Assembly (NCBI GenBank): GCA_964019155.1 | Contig: OZ025243.1 | Location: 29,911,871-29,975,870, forward strand | Reading direction: 5' to 3' | Source: Osedax fenrisi | Lineage: Eukaryota > Annelida > Polychaeta > Sabellida > Siboglinidae | DNA: 64,000 nucleotides | Shown here: one piece after another, positions 10,441 through 23,680 of the stretch | How positions within the stretch are numbered: the first letter of the stretch is position 1 | Layout of the letters: each line of letters starts with the position of its first letter | The notes under the pieces: generated by a model | Databases searched by the model: none | What the model saw: the letters and a program-made list of their open reading frames with translations, nothing else | What the model was told of the DNA's origin: nothing | Made by a program: the position numbers and the translations under genes

Positions 10441-10444
10441 TTTA

Positions 10445-10812
10445 AAGACAACTATTATGTATTTCAAATAAGTTGGATATTAATATTTAAAATATATTAA
10501 TATAATAGATAATATAAAAAATAAATGAATACGTACTTATCTTTATAATAATAATACAATTAAAAGATATTTAAAAGCTAAGCAGTTATTAACACAACTA
10601 TATATTGGTTGCTATGTAAACAAAGTGATATTTAAACAAAGTATATTTAAATATTAGTAGATATTAATATTTGAACAATACTAATAATATAAATAACACA
10701 CAAATAAATAAATACGCACCTATATTTATAATTATAATACAATTAAACGATATTTAAAATCTAATCTGTGAATAACACGTCTGTAATTTGGTTTCTATGT
10801 AAACATAGATAT
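10445..10812. repeat. Two tandem units of about 183 bp
   Basis: Two successive units share a block with TTATAAT, ATAATACAATTAAA, GATATTTAAAA, AATAACAC/TAACACA and TTGGTT-CTATGTAAACA. The CTATGTAAACA motif occurs at 10612 and 10795, giving the 183-bp period. A related sequence occurs near 5590-5660. The units could be 5' UTR monomers of the neighbouring LINE or an independent repeat. Confidence 0.55.
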
Positions 10813-10950
10813 ATATATATTATATCAGGTTTTAAGGTTTTTTTTAAGGTAAATTATATAGGGGATAATTCATAAACCTAGTTGTAAACAATATATTGAA
10901 TTACATACAATAGGTATGTTGATTGGGATTGATGAAATAATGTAGATGTT

Positions 10951-10956
<6 letters not shown>

Positions 10957-11006
<50 letters not shown>

Positions 11007-11084
11007 TCATCAATAATACACATTAAATATATTTAATCCCATATTGAATATATTTATAATTTGAGAACAAAATGTATTTGCTAT

Positions 11085-11162
<78 letters not shown>

Positions 11163-11231
11163 ATATGATATATCGTATGTATAAGTATGTAATAAATACT
11201 ATGTATACTTAGTTAGTACTATACTAGTTAA

Positions 11232-11324
<93 letters not shown>

Positions 11325-11330
11325 TATTAC
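10957..11330. repeat. (TA)n arrays
   Basis: Long (TA)n runs at about 10957-11000, 11088-11159 and 11236-11330, separated by short AT-rich spacers. No coding potential. Confidence 0.9.
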
Positions 11331-11837
11331 TTAGCATCGATATTCGTAAATATTCCTATTTATATAAATAAATATATTTAATTATAAATATAAATGTACA
11401 CTACACTCTAGTGATGTTTATGTATTTGCGTGTATATGTATTTATATAAGTATGTGTATATGGATATGAGTAGACGTGTGTATGTTTAAATGTATTGCGC
11501 ATGGGCTATATCTATAGGGTTTACAAAAACGCGTATTTGCATAATTGTGATTTATTTATAAGTCAAATCAAGGGCAATCTATCCTACATATTTATAAGGT
11601 TACATGTAGTAAATATATATACACATACACATATATATATACCATATTGATGACAAATGATATATGGGAAGTGCTAAAGTATACAACGCCCTGTTCCCAG
11701 GTTACTTTAAATCGTATATTATATGTTTATGATATGCCGTATAGATATAGTATTCTATATAATAATTATATATAATCATTATTTCATTATAACAAATATT
11801 ATATTATAACAATATATAATAGTATATGTATTATATA

Positions 11838-11898
<61 letters not shown>

Positions 11899-13983
11899 TA
11901 TTGCGATCAGATACATTATATGAATATATGTAATGTGGAATTCAAATAACAAGATACAATTTCACAGATATTCATTGCCCCTAGCACCTGGGTAATATTG
12001 CCTACCTCAGTAGTTGTTGTTGTTATTGTTGTTGTTATTGTAATATTAAACCTACTTTATACAGGTAATGATATCTATATCTATTATTTCACGTTTTATG
12101 CAATAACTTTTTAATGAACTATATGTTCATACTATAATAACTATATATATATATATATATACGTTCGTATCGTCCTTATATGTATATTAACATGTGTATA
12201 TGCGGTCAGTAGTGTAACCAGGATATCAAGTAAGAATGGTCCATACTTTTTAAACTATAGATTTATGTAGATTTATATATAAATAAATACATTTAAATAA
12301 TAACATGTATATATATTCCATTTATTGTATTTTAGTATATTTAAAATTCATTATTATTAGAATGCTCATTGAGACATTTTTGAGAAATTATTGATAAAAA
12401 GTGTTATATCATATAATATATCAGATAATATCTAAACATATTATAAATGTTGTTCTGATATGTCAAGTACATCTATGCCCTATAGGGAACCACGATGTTG
12501 TACATGTACTATTATTTAATATATACATATTTAACGTAATGAACAAAATATGGTTGTAAAATCTAATTGATAAGCTAATTTCTTTAGAACGACGTTGAGT
12601 TTGTAATTATATATGGATCTATAGAAAGAATATAATTCCAGAATTTAGAATTTCTGAACTATAGTTATGCTTATATATAACACTTTTTTGACATTAAAAT
12701 AATTTATAAGTACCATAATTGCACTTGTTTATCATTAGAAATACTCCATATATAGTATAGCAGTAACGAATGTCGAATAGTTTCAATTATTAATTCGGAT
12801 GTTCATTGATATACTGAATGTATAATAGCATGCCTCTTTAGAGAAATGATAAGTTTGAGCAAGCCTATTAATATATCTCTTATTGCATATCATCTGAAAG
12901 TACTTGTAAACAGATGCTCCTAGTGGTGATTTCTGTGAGATATCTAAAGGAATCTATGTTTCCCTTCGATGTATCTATCCCAAATATAGAACTTACTATT
13001 AAAATATTGAACACGTATGATCTATTATGTTAGTACCATACTGAACTGTAATTACTAGTTTAATCCATTACATCAATATTTAGTCTTCAACAAATACAAC
13101 ACTACACCATTAAGCCCTATTGTCCTTTAATAGTTCTGACTTATTACCCTGTGTTTAAATAAATTCTTACAATTCACTAAAAATCTTAAATAAATGGATG
13201 AGAACCTTTATTACTCAATACGTGTATGTATGCAAGTAGCATAGAAGGTATTGGTATGCAAACACCACGTATTAACACAACATATTGGTATAGAGTTGCT
13301 CTCCACTAAGTATTGTATAGTGATAATAGTGTATGACGTGATGCAAGAGAAGTATACATCTCCTATAGGAAGCGTATTGGAGGTTAGAGACTTACCAGGG
13401 ATAATGTACTATATTATACTGTACGTATGTGTGGATAATGTTATTGTGTTCTGGATGTTTTGTATGGATATACGAATACTATATTGTGACATGGTGCTCG
13501 CAGTATAAGCCAACTATCTTATAACATGGTATAGGTTATTCTTATAATAAGTAGGGTACCTTACTAACATTCAATATTGACAACGCTATTTGATTATAAA
13601 CCCCCATGCAATGGGGCCCATGTCCCCAGACTCCATAATTTATGAACTATAGTTCTCGAGTACCAGTACATATATGTATCTACGGTTTATAATATGGCAT
13701 GCATGTTATATTTAAGTTATATGTTATCTTCCATAAAAAGAATAATTATACATATATGCTGTCTACTGCACTTAATTTATTGATTTTCTCTAGAACCCCA
13801 AGTGGGAATACTACACATCTATATATTACGTAACATATCGATTGAATTCTCCTTCATCACACTGTATATCGCCTACAATATATATTATAGTATACTATAT
13901 ATATAATATATATATATATATATACTCAGAGAGTTAATATTTCGTAATTATAAATGATCACATATTGTACAGTGTATACTGTA
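11331..13983. other. No gene recognised; AT-rich DNA with (TA)n at 11838-11896
   Basis: I see no exon-like, RNA-gene or transposon signature beyond microsatellites, including a (GTT)n-like tract near 12013-12040. An 85-codon open frame at 13251-13508 shows no recognisable domain and is probably chance. Confidence 0.6.
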
Positions 13984-14155
13984 CAGGGTGATACAAGTAC
14001 ATGATTATGCAATATAAAGATAACATGTACTATATAGTAGTACAAGACCGTTAATTGTAAAAATAACCACTTTGATGTGCTGTTTATTTATAATAGGTCG
14101 AAAATACACAATTGTTTATGTAATCTGCGCTGGTTTGCAATAATGGACAACCCTG
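13984..14155. mobile_element. Candidate mariner-like MITE (172 bp)
   Basis: The left end reads CAGGGTGATAC and the right end reads GGACAACCCTG. The termini form an imperfect inverted repeat (CAGGGT-G) and are directly flanked by TA on both sides, as expected for Tc1/mariner target duplication. The interior has no ORF. The inverted repeat is short, so this is a tentative call. Confidence 0.4.
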
Positions 14156-14500
14156 TAAATATAAATACGCTTTCATAAATTCACCTATACACACACACAC
14201 TAATGTTTATTGCATTATACCTAGATAATTATATACTATGATTATACACATGATTTTCTTGTATATTAAATATATTATTAGAAAATAATATATATATACA
14301 TATATATATATACATAAAGATGCATGTATATACAAATATCGGATAGAAATGGAGTCATTAAAAAGTAGTAGACTTATACATGTTATAAATAACTCCAGTT
14401 ACCTCACATGTGAGGGGCCTAGGACAATGCAAACAAACATGCAACTTTTTGTGTATTGTGTTTTGATACATCGTTTACTAAGTTATATGTAAACACAAAG

Positions 14501-14569
14501 CTACCTAGGATCGAACCTAGGTCATATCACTTTACAGCTGTTGACTGTTCCACTGAACCATATACCCAC

Positions 14570-14572
<3 letters not shown>
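14501..14572 (-). tRNA. tRNA-like sequence (degenerate; possible SINE head or tRNA pseudogene)
   Basis: On the minus strand an A-box-like TGGTTCAGTGG (plus 14550-14560) is followed about 33 bp later by a B-box-like GGTTCGATCC (plus 14508-14517). The T arm can pair as CTAGG/CCTAG with a six-base loop, one base short of canonical. A CTGTAAA stretch fits an anticodon loop with GTA (Tyr), but the anticodon stem is mismatched and the acceptor stem is not convincing. It therefore looks like a decayed tRNA or the head of a tRNA-derived SINE. A CCTCACATGTGAGG palindrome about 90 bp downstream on the minus strand may belong to the same unit. Confidence 0.5.

Positions 14573-14648
<76 letters not shown>
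14573..14648. repeat. (TA)n array
   Basis: Pure TA repeat of about 75 bp abutting the tRNA-like sequence. Apparent ORFs across it on both strands are Tyr-Ile repeat artefacts. Confidence 0.9.
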
Positions 14649-14652
<4 letters not shown>

Positions 14653-15639
14653 TGCTAACTTTAAAATAATATTTATAATATATTTCAGAATATAATAATA
14701 TATATTTAGATTGATGATTGAGAAATTCACCTGACATCTCAGATGTATCATCACCATGTTAATACATGTACACATGTATATGTTTACTTGTAATCACGTA
14801 TTCACGTAATGCACATATTGCAACTGATTGTTCAATGAGGATCTAAACGGGTGGTGTAAAGAACATCAATATTTGAAGGACGGCTTAGCATTCTACACAA
14901 TACATTCACTAACATGTGTATTTAACATCTCAATTAACTATAGAATTCACACATACATTGCTTATAATATAAAGCTTTCTTCCATTCCCAACACATATAA
15001 ATATATACCATTACATTTTATAATAATTTATAAATATATTTTGTTTACTATATTAAAGTATACATATATATTATATAATCGTAGCATTATAATATCAATA
15101 TATTGAGTAAATAGTTATATTAGTTATATATATATATAGGTAATATTGTTATTTTTATTTTTATTTTATATGTGTGTATATATATAGATATAATATATAA
15201 TGAGTAAGATTAGTAATATAATATCTTAATATTTCAGAGTTATCGGGTTTATAATGATATTAAAACTATAGTTTAATAATGATATTAAAACTTATAGAAT
15301 CATGAAATCAAAAAGTAATATATATACCTATTATAATCCATTAGTTATTATACTATTAATTTATATAAGTAACACAAATAACCCTTCCTTGTAACTTTAT
15401 TGTTACGTATGTTATATCAGTATCCTGTTTCCTGATACATTTGTGGTGCTATCTAAATATGTATGTAATATATGTACAATTTACATATACTATATAATGG
15501 AATATAAAATATATAGGCATATGATACATACTATATATCATAGACTACACTAACAAACAATGTTAAGTTGACATCGGTACATCGTATACCAACTAAATAT
15601 ACTTATTATGTATATGGCCATCTTAGAAACCTTAATAAT

Positions 15640-15707
<68 letters not shown>

Positions 15708-16975
15708 ATACTGCTGCTACATCTAGCGTTCACACACTGACTTACCGGAAAACATAAGGTATATACATAAACGTGCTCTATAGATATACCCAGTATGTGT
15801 ATATATGTATGGCGATACTATTCGTATACATAACACTGACTTTAGATGTTAGAGGTATGTAACCCAATAACGTTGTGAATAGTAGTCAAATGTATACATT
15901 ACAATACTATATGCGTGTGTATATGTGTACGTATGCATATGTGAGTATACATGTATGTATGTGTGTATGTGTGTATATGTGTGTGTATGTATATATGTGT
16001 ATATGTGTGTATGTGTATATGTGTGTATGTGTGTGCATGTATATATATATGTAAGTGTATATATGTATGTGTATATATGTATGTATATGTGTATGTATTC
16101 TATGTTAACATCGTGCAACTATAGTTATATATATATATATATATATCGCTACAATGTATTTATATTCACATTTATGTTCATACATATATTACTTACATGT
16201 ACAATATATAGTACATGTGATATTACCCCATGTCCTAGTATCCCATATATAATGTTCTCGTATCTATTCGAAATATCATTATTTTTATTTAAACAATAAA
16301 ATAATCAAATTATAATTATAATGTATACACATATTAATTGAATATTTCTTATTTGTTGAACCATTTATCTTGTTTTATTATTTATATATATTGCCATGCA
16401 AATTAAGCAAATTAAGCAAATTGCAATTTGCAATACATGTATTAAACATTCATAATCAAAATTTAAAATAATAATATATAATTTGTAATACTTATATATG
16501 TTCAGCTACTTTATATATTCCTTTACTGTGTGCATGCAATTAATGGATAGAACTTAGCTAAGACAGTAGAACATACAAACCATGTGGTTGATATATTATA
16601 TGTCCTAATGTAAAAATACTAATTATTAGTATATATAATATATATATTGATATATGTACCTGTTTTAATTACCTACCTGTAATTAATAGCACTAATATGT
16701 TGTATACTGTATATATATATATATATATATATATACTGTATAGTATACTGTATACTGTATTATAATACAAATTTAAATCTTATACGATTTATAAATATAA
16801 TTTAGACACATATATATGGTTTATTAGATAACTATCAAAGATTTTACGAAGCATAGATACATATTTGGTACTAGTGTTAATAATCAATTACTATATTGTA
16901 TACGAATTTATATTATTATATTATGTTTGAGGTATTGGTAATGCTTTCTTTTCTCATATCTATACATTAGTTAAG

Positions 16976-17023
<48 letters not shown>

Positions 17024-17402
17024 TAAACATATATGTTTATGATCACATCACAATAGTAATACTATTATGATATTCATGTTACAACCTTAAATACATTTCT
17101 ATATATGGTATACATACACCATGAACATACACAATACACGTGTATCTATAAGCATTGAACAGTGATATCGAAAGTTACTATCCTATTTAAGGTATTTAAA
17201 TAACATCGATAATCATAAATAACCTATTAACTTTCTATTAACTCTCTATTAACTCTACTATAGCTATTAACCCTTAATGGCATTAATTACATTATTATTT
17301 ACCTATTTATTCTTATACGATGAGTATAATCATGTACGCTATATAATATTTTGTATTATTATATATAATAACTATATATAGTTTAGAAAGATATATACTA
17401 TT
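14649..17402. other. No gene; microsatellite-rich DNA
   Basis: Contains (CA)n plus (TA)n at about 15641-15705, a long imperfect TGTA/TGTG/TATG repeat at about 15912-16105, and (TA)n at 16708-16733 and 16979-17021. No exon or transposon feature is recognisable. Confidence 0.65.
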
Positions 17403-17404
17403 AT

Positions 17405-19076
17405 GATGAATAACATCACTAATTATTATTTATTACCACTCGTTGTTTTTAAGAACATTGTCCCTATAACTGAAAATGCAATACTTTACTTGATCTCTCA
17501 ATCACTTGACGATGGAATCATGGTCAGTTCCTTGAAATATGCCATTATTAAGCCCATCCTAAAAAAATCGTATCTTGATCCAGATGTATTGACCAATTAC
17601 CGACCGATCTCACAACTTCCAATATTAAGTAAAATCATGGAACGTGTGGCCAGTCGTCAGTTCATCAATTACCTTGAAAATAACAATCTGCTTGATTACT
17701 TTCAAAGTGCTTATAGAAAATCTTTCTCTACTGAGACTGCCCTCACACATGTCACTGACCTGATTCATAACTCGCTTGACTCTTCTCATTGCGTACAACT
17801 ACTCCTGATTGCCTTTCTAGTGCATTTGACATGCTCAACCATTCGATCCTAATTAACCGTATCATCGAACTTGGTATTGAAGGTTCCCCCCTTAAGTGGC
17901 TGATGTCGTTCATCACTGATCGAACTTCGTCTGTTAAAATCAATGACTTCATATCACCTCCCACCAATATTCTTAAAGGGGTCCCTCAGGGATCAGTTCT
18001 TGGGCCACTTCTCTTCTCTATATACTTACGTCCTATCTCTAATATTATTCGCAAATACCCTAATATCTATTACCATATATATGCTGATGACATTCAACTA
18101 CTACTGAAACTGCCCATTGACTCTATGAACTCTACTCTGAGCTATCAGATTGTACCTCTGAGATCACTTACTGGTTACTAACTAATGACCTCTTAGTCAA
18201 TACTTACAAAACTGAACTTCTTAACATCTCGAAGGTACATGTCACTTTCCCTACTCTGTCAATTGACGGTATACTTATTAAACCTTCTGAATATGTGCGC
18301 AATCTTGGTATTTTAATTGATAGTACTCTATCGTACGGTGCTCATATAAATGCAATCTCTAAATCCGCTAATCTCTATTTGAGAAAAATTCGTCACATTA
18401 GAAACTATTGTTCGCCCAACATCACTAAGCGCCTTCTCAATGCCCTAGTATTATCTCGAATAGACTATTGCTGTTCTCTATTCTACGGAATTAAGAACTC
18501 TGAAGTTATTAAAGTTGACCGAATTATTCGCTCATCCGTAATATTAGTTCATAGGCTTAAGCGATGCGATCATACTTTAACTGATACCCACCAATGCAAT
18601 ATGAAATGGCTATCGTTTAGAAAACGGTGCCAATTTAGGCTTCTCTGATTAACACATAACACACTATTCCTAGGCAGACCTGCATACTTACGTGCATTGC
18701 TCACTCGTCGCAACATCCTTCCACATCTGCGCTCGTCTGATGCCACACTACTTGACATACCTGTTACTCGTAACGTGATGCGTTCTCGCTCCTTTACAAG
18801 CATGGCTCCTACTACATGGAATCTGTTGCCTTACCGCCTACGAAGATTGAAGTCGCCTCACGTATTTGCTAATAGTCGCAAAGACTATTTAAATTTAAAC
18901 TTAAAGTAACCCTCTCCTTGGTGTTGATCTGGTTCCATCTCTATTTTTATATATTATATTGCTACCTTATTTAATGTTATTGTTTCGTTTTGTTTGTTCG
19001 TTCACAACACCAGTGAGGGTAATCTTTCTTTACCATATTTGGTGTATAAATAAACCATCCTATCCTATACTATCCT
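17405..19076 (+). pseudogene. 5'-truncated L2-like LINE, decayed (reverse transcriptase)
   Basis: This plus-strand relic starts within ORF2, upstream of the polymerase core. Frame 1 (about 17403-17810) carries LKKSYLDPDVLTNYRPISQL, RKSFSTETAL and LDSSHCVQL. A shift near 17805-17815 leads to 17817-18181 with LSSAFDMLNHSILI, GVPQGSVLGPLLF and an intact YADD. A further shift near 18175-18200 leads to LLTNDLLVNTYKTELLNIS and, through 18648, LSRIDYCCSLF. A TGA at 18646-18648 interrupts this frame, which then resumes with LFLGRPAYLRALL and TTWNLLPYRLRRLKS to TAA at 18907. The 3' UTR has AATAAA and ends in CCTAT-like repeats at about 19048-19076. It is a different, older copy from the L2-like LINE at 5.8-10.2 kb and is non-functional. 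Confidence 0.88.
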
Positions 19077-19079
19077 ATA
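19048..19079 (+). repeat. CCTAT-type tail of the decayed L2-like LINE
   Basis: Short repeats of ATCCT/ACTAT directly follow AATAAACC at the 3' end of the LINE and mark its tail. The preceding GTGAGGG...TTTACCATATTTGGT stretch can fold into a weak terminal hairpin with ACCAGTG. Confidence 0.6.
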
Positions 19080-19278
19080 TGATTCAATTGTTATATTAAT
19101 AAATGCATGATATATAGTTATAACTATTATAAAATATACTATTATAATATAGTATACTATTATAAATTATGTTATTAAAGTATGCTATTATTGTGTATTG
19201 CATACAATATTTAATATATTATTTGAATACATATGGTTATAAGTGAAAACATAATCTAAGTTCCTGGATGGGATGAAA

Positions 19279-19315
19279 GGACTCGAGTCCATAAGTATTT
19301 GGTGGATCCACCAAA
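19279..19315. repeat. Two adjacent perfect palindromes (12 bp and 18 bp)
   Basis: GGACTCGAGTCC (19279-19290) and TTTGGTGGATCCACCAAA (19298-19315) are both exact palindromes separated by seven bases. They stand out by their G+C content and could be a hairpin terminus of an unrecognised element. Confidence 0.7.
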
Positions 19316-20640
<1,325 letters not shown>

Positions 20641-21030
20641 ACGCGCACTGAATAACACGTGTATTACGTGTTCAACTAAACATCACGTGATAATCTAAAC
20701 ATCACGTGGTCACCTATAGGTCATGTGCAATGCACGTACTGCATCGCTATAGTACACAGTGGTATATTTATTATTTACATATCGGCTGCGTTAAACACTA
20801 CGTCGGTATGCGTGTGTGTGTGCGTGTGTGTGTGCGTGTGTGTGTGCGTGTGTGTGCGTGTGTTTACGTGATGTTAACACACGTTGTCTGTGTATCTTCT
20901 AAACACACGATATTACACGGAGTGCTAGCTGCAGGTATGTCTGCTAGATTACGTATACACATGTATACACGCGTCGACCATGCACGTCGCCTCATACTGA
21001 TGCTAATTAATGTGTGCTAGTGAGGCGGAA
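20641..21030. other. GC-richer island with CACGTG palindromes and a (TG)nCG repeat
   Basis: Three CACGTG sites (20656-20661, 20693-20698, 20703-20708) lie within 55 bp. They are followed by a TG repeat punctuated by CG at about 20812-20871. The region is richer in CpG than its surroundings. A 104-codon frame across it is dominated by the repeat and is not considered real. It might be a regulatory island, but no gene start was found. Confidence 0.45.
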
Positions 21031-21204
21031 TCAATATATTATTATTCAAAATACATTAAAATTCAAATTAATACGTTATTTATATATATAGGAATACCTC
21101 TAATTAAATACGAGATAAATATTCGCGTTTTAATTAGTTCGGTTTCATTATATTCCATGTATATATTCATTATTGAATATAAAATACACACACACATATA
21201 TATA

Positions 21205-21765
21205 GAAGAGTGTTCTAATATCGACATGCACGTAATATCGACACCCTAGAGATCTCCTAAAATTTAGTTCCAATCAAAAATAATTAATGTATGAAATGTT
21301 AATCAATATAATACTAATTCATAAAAGTATAATTTTTTTTAAATATCAATATTTTTTAAATTATAATCAAAAAACTGATTTGTTCGTTACAACTCCTAAA
21401 TTTTTGAAATACAATATCGATTCTCAATCATTTGAAAATTTAGATATTTTAAATATTTTAAATACATCGTATAGATCTAATTATATTTTACCATATGCCG
21501 TAAAGATTTTGTATTTTTCTTAATGTTTTACAAAGCTATTGACATTTACCTAAGCAACATACATTTTCATAATATCGACACCCTAATTAAATGTAATATC
21601 GACACCCTTTCAATTATATAACCAATCTGCGTTATTTATTTATAATTTATTAATAATGTGCGTTATGATAATATTCATAAATTAATAGACATACCTAATA
21701 CTCATAGATGGATAGTTACATAAGTAAAATACGAATCTATGCTAATAATATACATATATATAATA

Positions 21766-21831
<66 letters not shown>

Positions 21832-22126
21832 CATAAATATATGGTTATAACAATATATTGTTAGTTATTAAGAATACATATTGCTTGCGTGTGTTAACTA
21901 AAAGTAACGCTCATTTAAATCTGATTGGATATTAAATAATATATGTCATATAGAAATATCGACACCCATGTTATCTCAGAGTTAACAAACTAAACTAAAT
22001 TTTCAAATAGCTATTACATGTATATATCTACTTAATACATATAAATAAAATTTGGAAATATGTAATTGAGAAATAATAAAGTTATGGTGATTTATTGTTA
22101 GGGTGTCGGTATTCGAGTACTCTCCC
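21205..22126. mobile_element. MITE-like element with internal ATATCGACACCC repeats
   Basis: The left end GAGTGTTCTAATATCGACA and the reverse complement of the right end, GAGAGTACTCGAATACCGACA, form imperfect terminal inverted repeats. Inside, the motif AATATCGACACCC recurs near 21233, 21572, 21595 and 21954, with an inverted copy near 22099-22112. A (TA)n array at 21770-21827 sits within. No transposase is encoded. Ends are approximate. Confidence 0.55.
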
Positions 22127-22173
<47 letters not shown>

Positions 22174-22180
22174 TAAAGTA

Positions 22181-23134
22181 GGGGAGAGCGGGGTAGGTTG
22201 AGCCAGTTTTTATAAAAACACATGTATCTTATAATGTTATGAATATATTTTAATAAAATAAAGTGCATAAGATAAATATAGTTTATGATCAATTAAAAAC
22301 ATTCATAAATCAGTGTAATGATAAATAATTAATTATATAATTACATTTTAATTTTTTTTTAATTTGGCTCAACCTGCCCCGTCTAATGGGGCAGGTTGAG
22401 CCAGGTAGAAAAAATGCAAAATTAAAGATATATTTAACAAATAAACATAGTTAAAGTTATATATTTATATTTATTAGTTATTTAATAAGTATATGCATCA
22501 AGATTAATATCAAAACTAATGCAACTTTTAAGGCGAGAGGTTATATTAGGAGAGAGGTTAGATTCTCTATGTTTTAATCCAGCATATAAACCAATTATTT
22601 AATTATTTAAAATAATTACTCAATTATATATTTAATTAATTAGATTATTATTATTATTTAAATAAGTCATTAATTAATTAAATAAATTAATACATAAATA
22701 TGTTTAAAGATAAGCAGGGCAGATTTACCCTATGGTCAACCTGCCCTGTTTTACTATGGTCAACCTGCCCCATATCACTAGTATATATAAAAGTAATATA
22801 ATTAATTTGTGAGTGATAATTTTTAATTATTTATTTTATAATATATAGTATATTAAATATACTTTATTTATATACCATTAATACTGCTATGTTATTACAA
22901 AATATATAATAATATCAAAGTTAAACTTACTATCTCACTAAAGAGATTTTCATAAAATATTAATAATTAAATAATATTTTAATTAGTTAAAATAAATAAT
23001 TTTTGAGTTGTTATACTAATGCTAAATATAATTATGTATACATGTATTAAAAATTGCATTAAGATATTTATTAATAGCAGAAATAATTGAGATGGCTCAA
23101 CCTGCCCCTATGGTCAACCTGCCCCGCTCTCCCC
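22181..23134. mobile_element. MITE-like element with GGGGAGAGCGGGG termini and TA target duplication
   Basis: Termini GGGGAGAGCGGGGTAGGTTGA and the complement of the right end, GGGGAGAGCGGGGCAGGTTGA, match at 20 of 21 positions and are flanked by TA on both sides. The subterminal GGCAGGTTGAGCC/GGTCAACCTGCCC motif is reused inside. A perfect 15-bp inverted repeat with a seven-base spacer lies at 22366-22402. Two further copies lie at about 22731-22772, and a tandem pair abuts the right terminus. There is no ORF. A TA target site suggests a Tc1/mariner-type mobiliser, but the superfamily is not established. Confidence 0.7.
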
Positions 23135-23537
23135 TATAGTTTATATATTACTTTACTAATAATTATTAAATGTTCTGATTAGCATAACTATATATATATA
23201 TTATCCATACTTATGTTTAAGTATACTTACATAATAATCAGATATGACGTAATTAATAGATGGTTAACATTGTAATCGAGAATACCTATAACATTGATGA
23301 ACGAGTTGAATCATCAGCATGTGTGTAGGTATGTGTATAGGTATGTGTGTCTGTGTATACCTGTATGTATATGTATGTGATATATATGAACGTATTGCAT
23401 TAGTATACAGTTTCAATGCGTTATATTTACCTGTAATCGTGTGGACACTACTGGTGTGGTTGTAGGTAAATATAGGTAGATATACATGTATACACAGTGC
23501 AAGATATGTGTATGTATACATCATATTACTTTATTGC

Positions 23538-23586
<49 letters not shown>

Positions 23587-23617
23587 TGGTGTGTGTATAG
23601 ATAGGTATATGTATTTG

Positions 23618-23680
<63 letters not shown>

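Noticed and set aside
13251..13508. 85-codon open frame in intergenic DNA
   Set aside because: No motif, no homologue recognised, composition equal to the flanks.
15849..16299. Overlapping open frames on both strands with Tyr/Cys/Val or His/Thr/Tyr repeats
   Set aside because: They derive from imperfect TGTA/TGTG repeats.
20706..21020. 104-codon open frame with RVCVRVCV repeats
   Set aside because: It is dominated by the (TG)nCG microsatellite.
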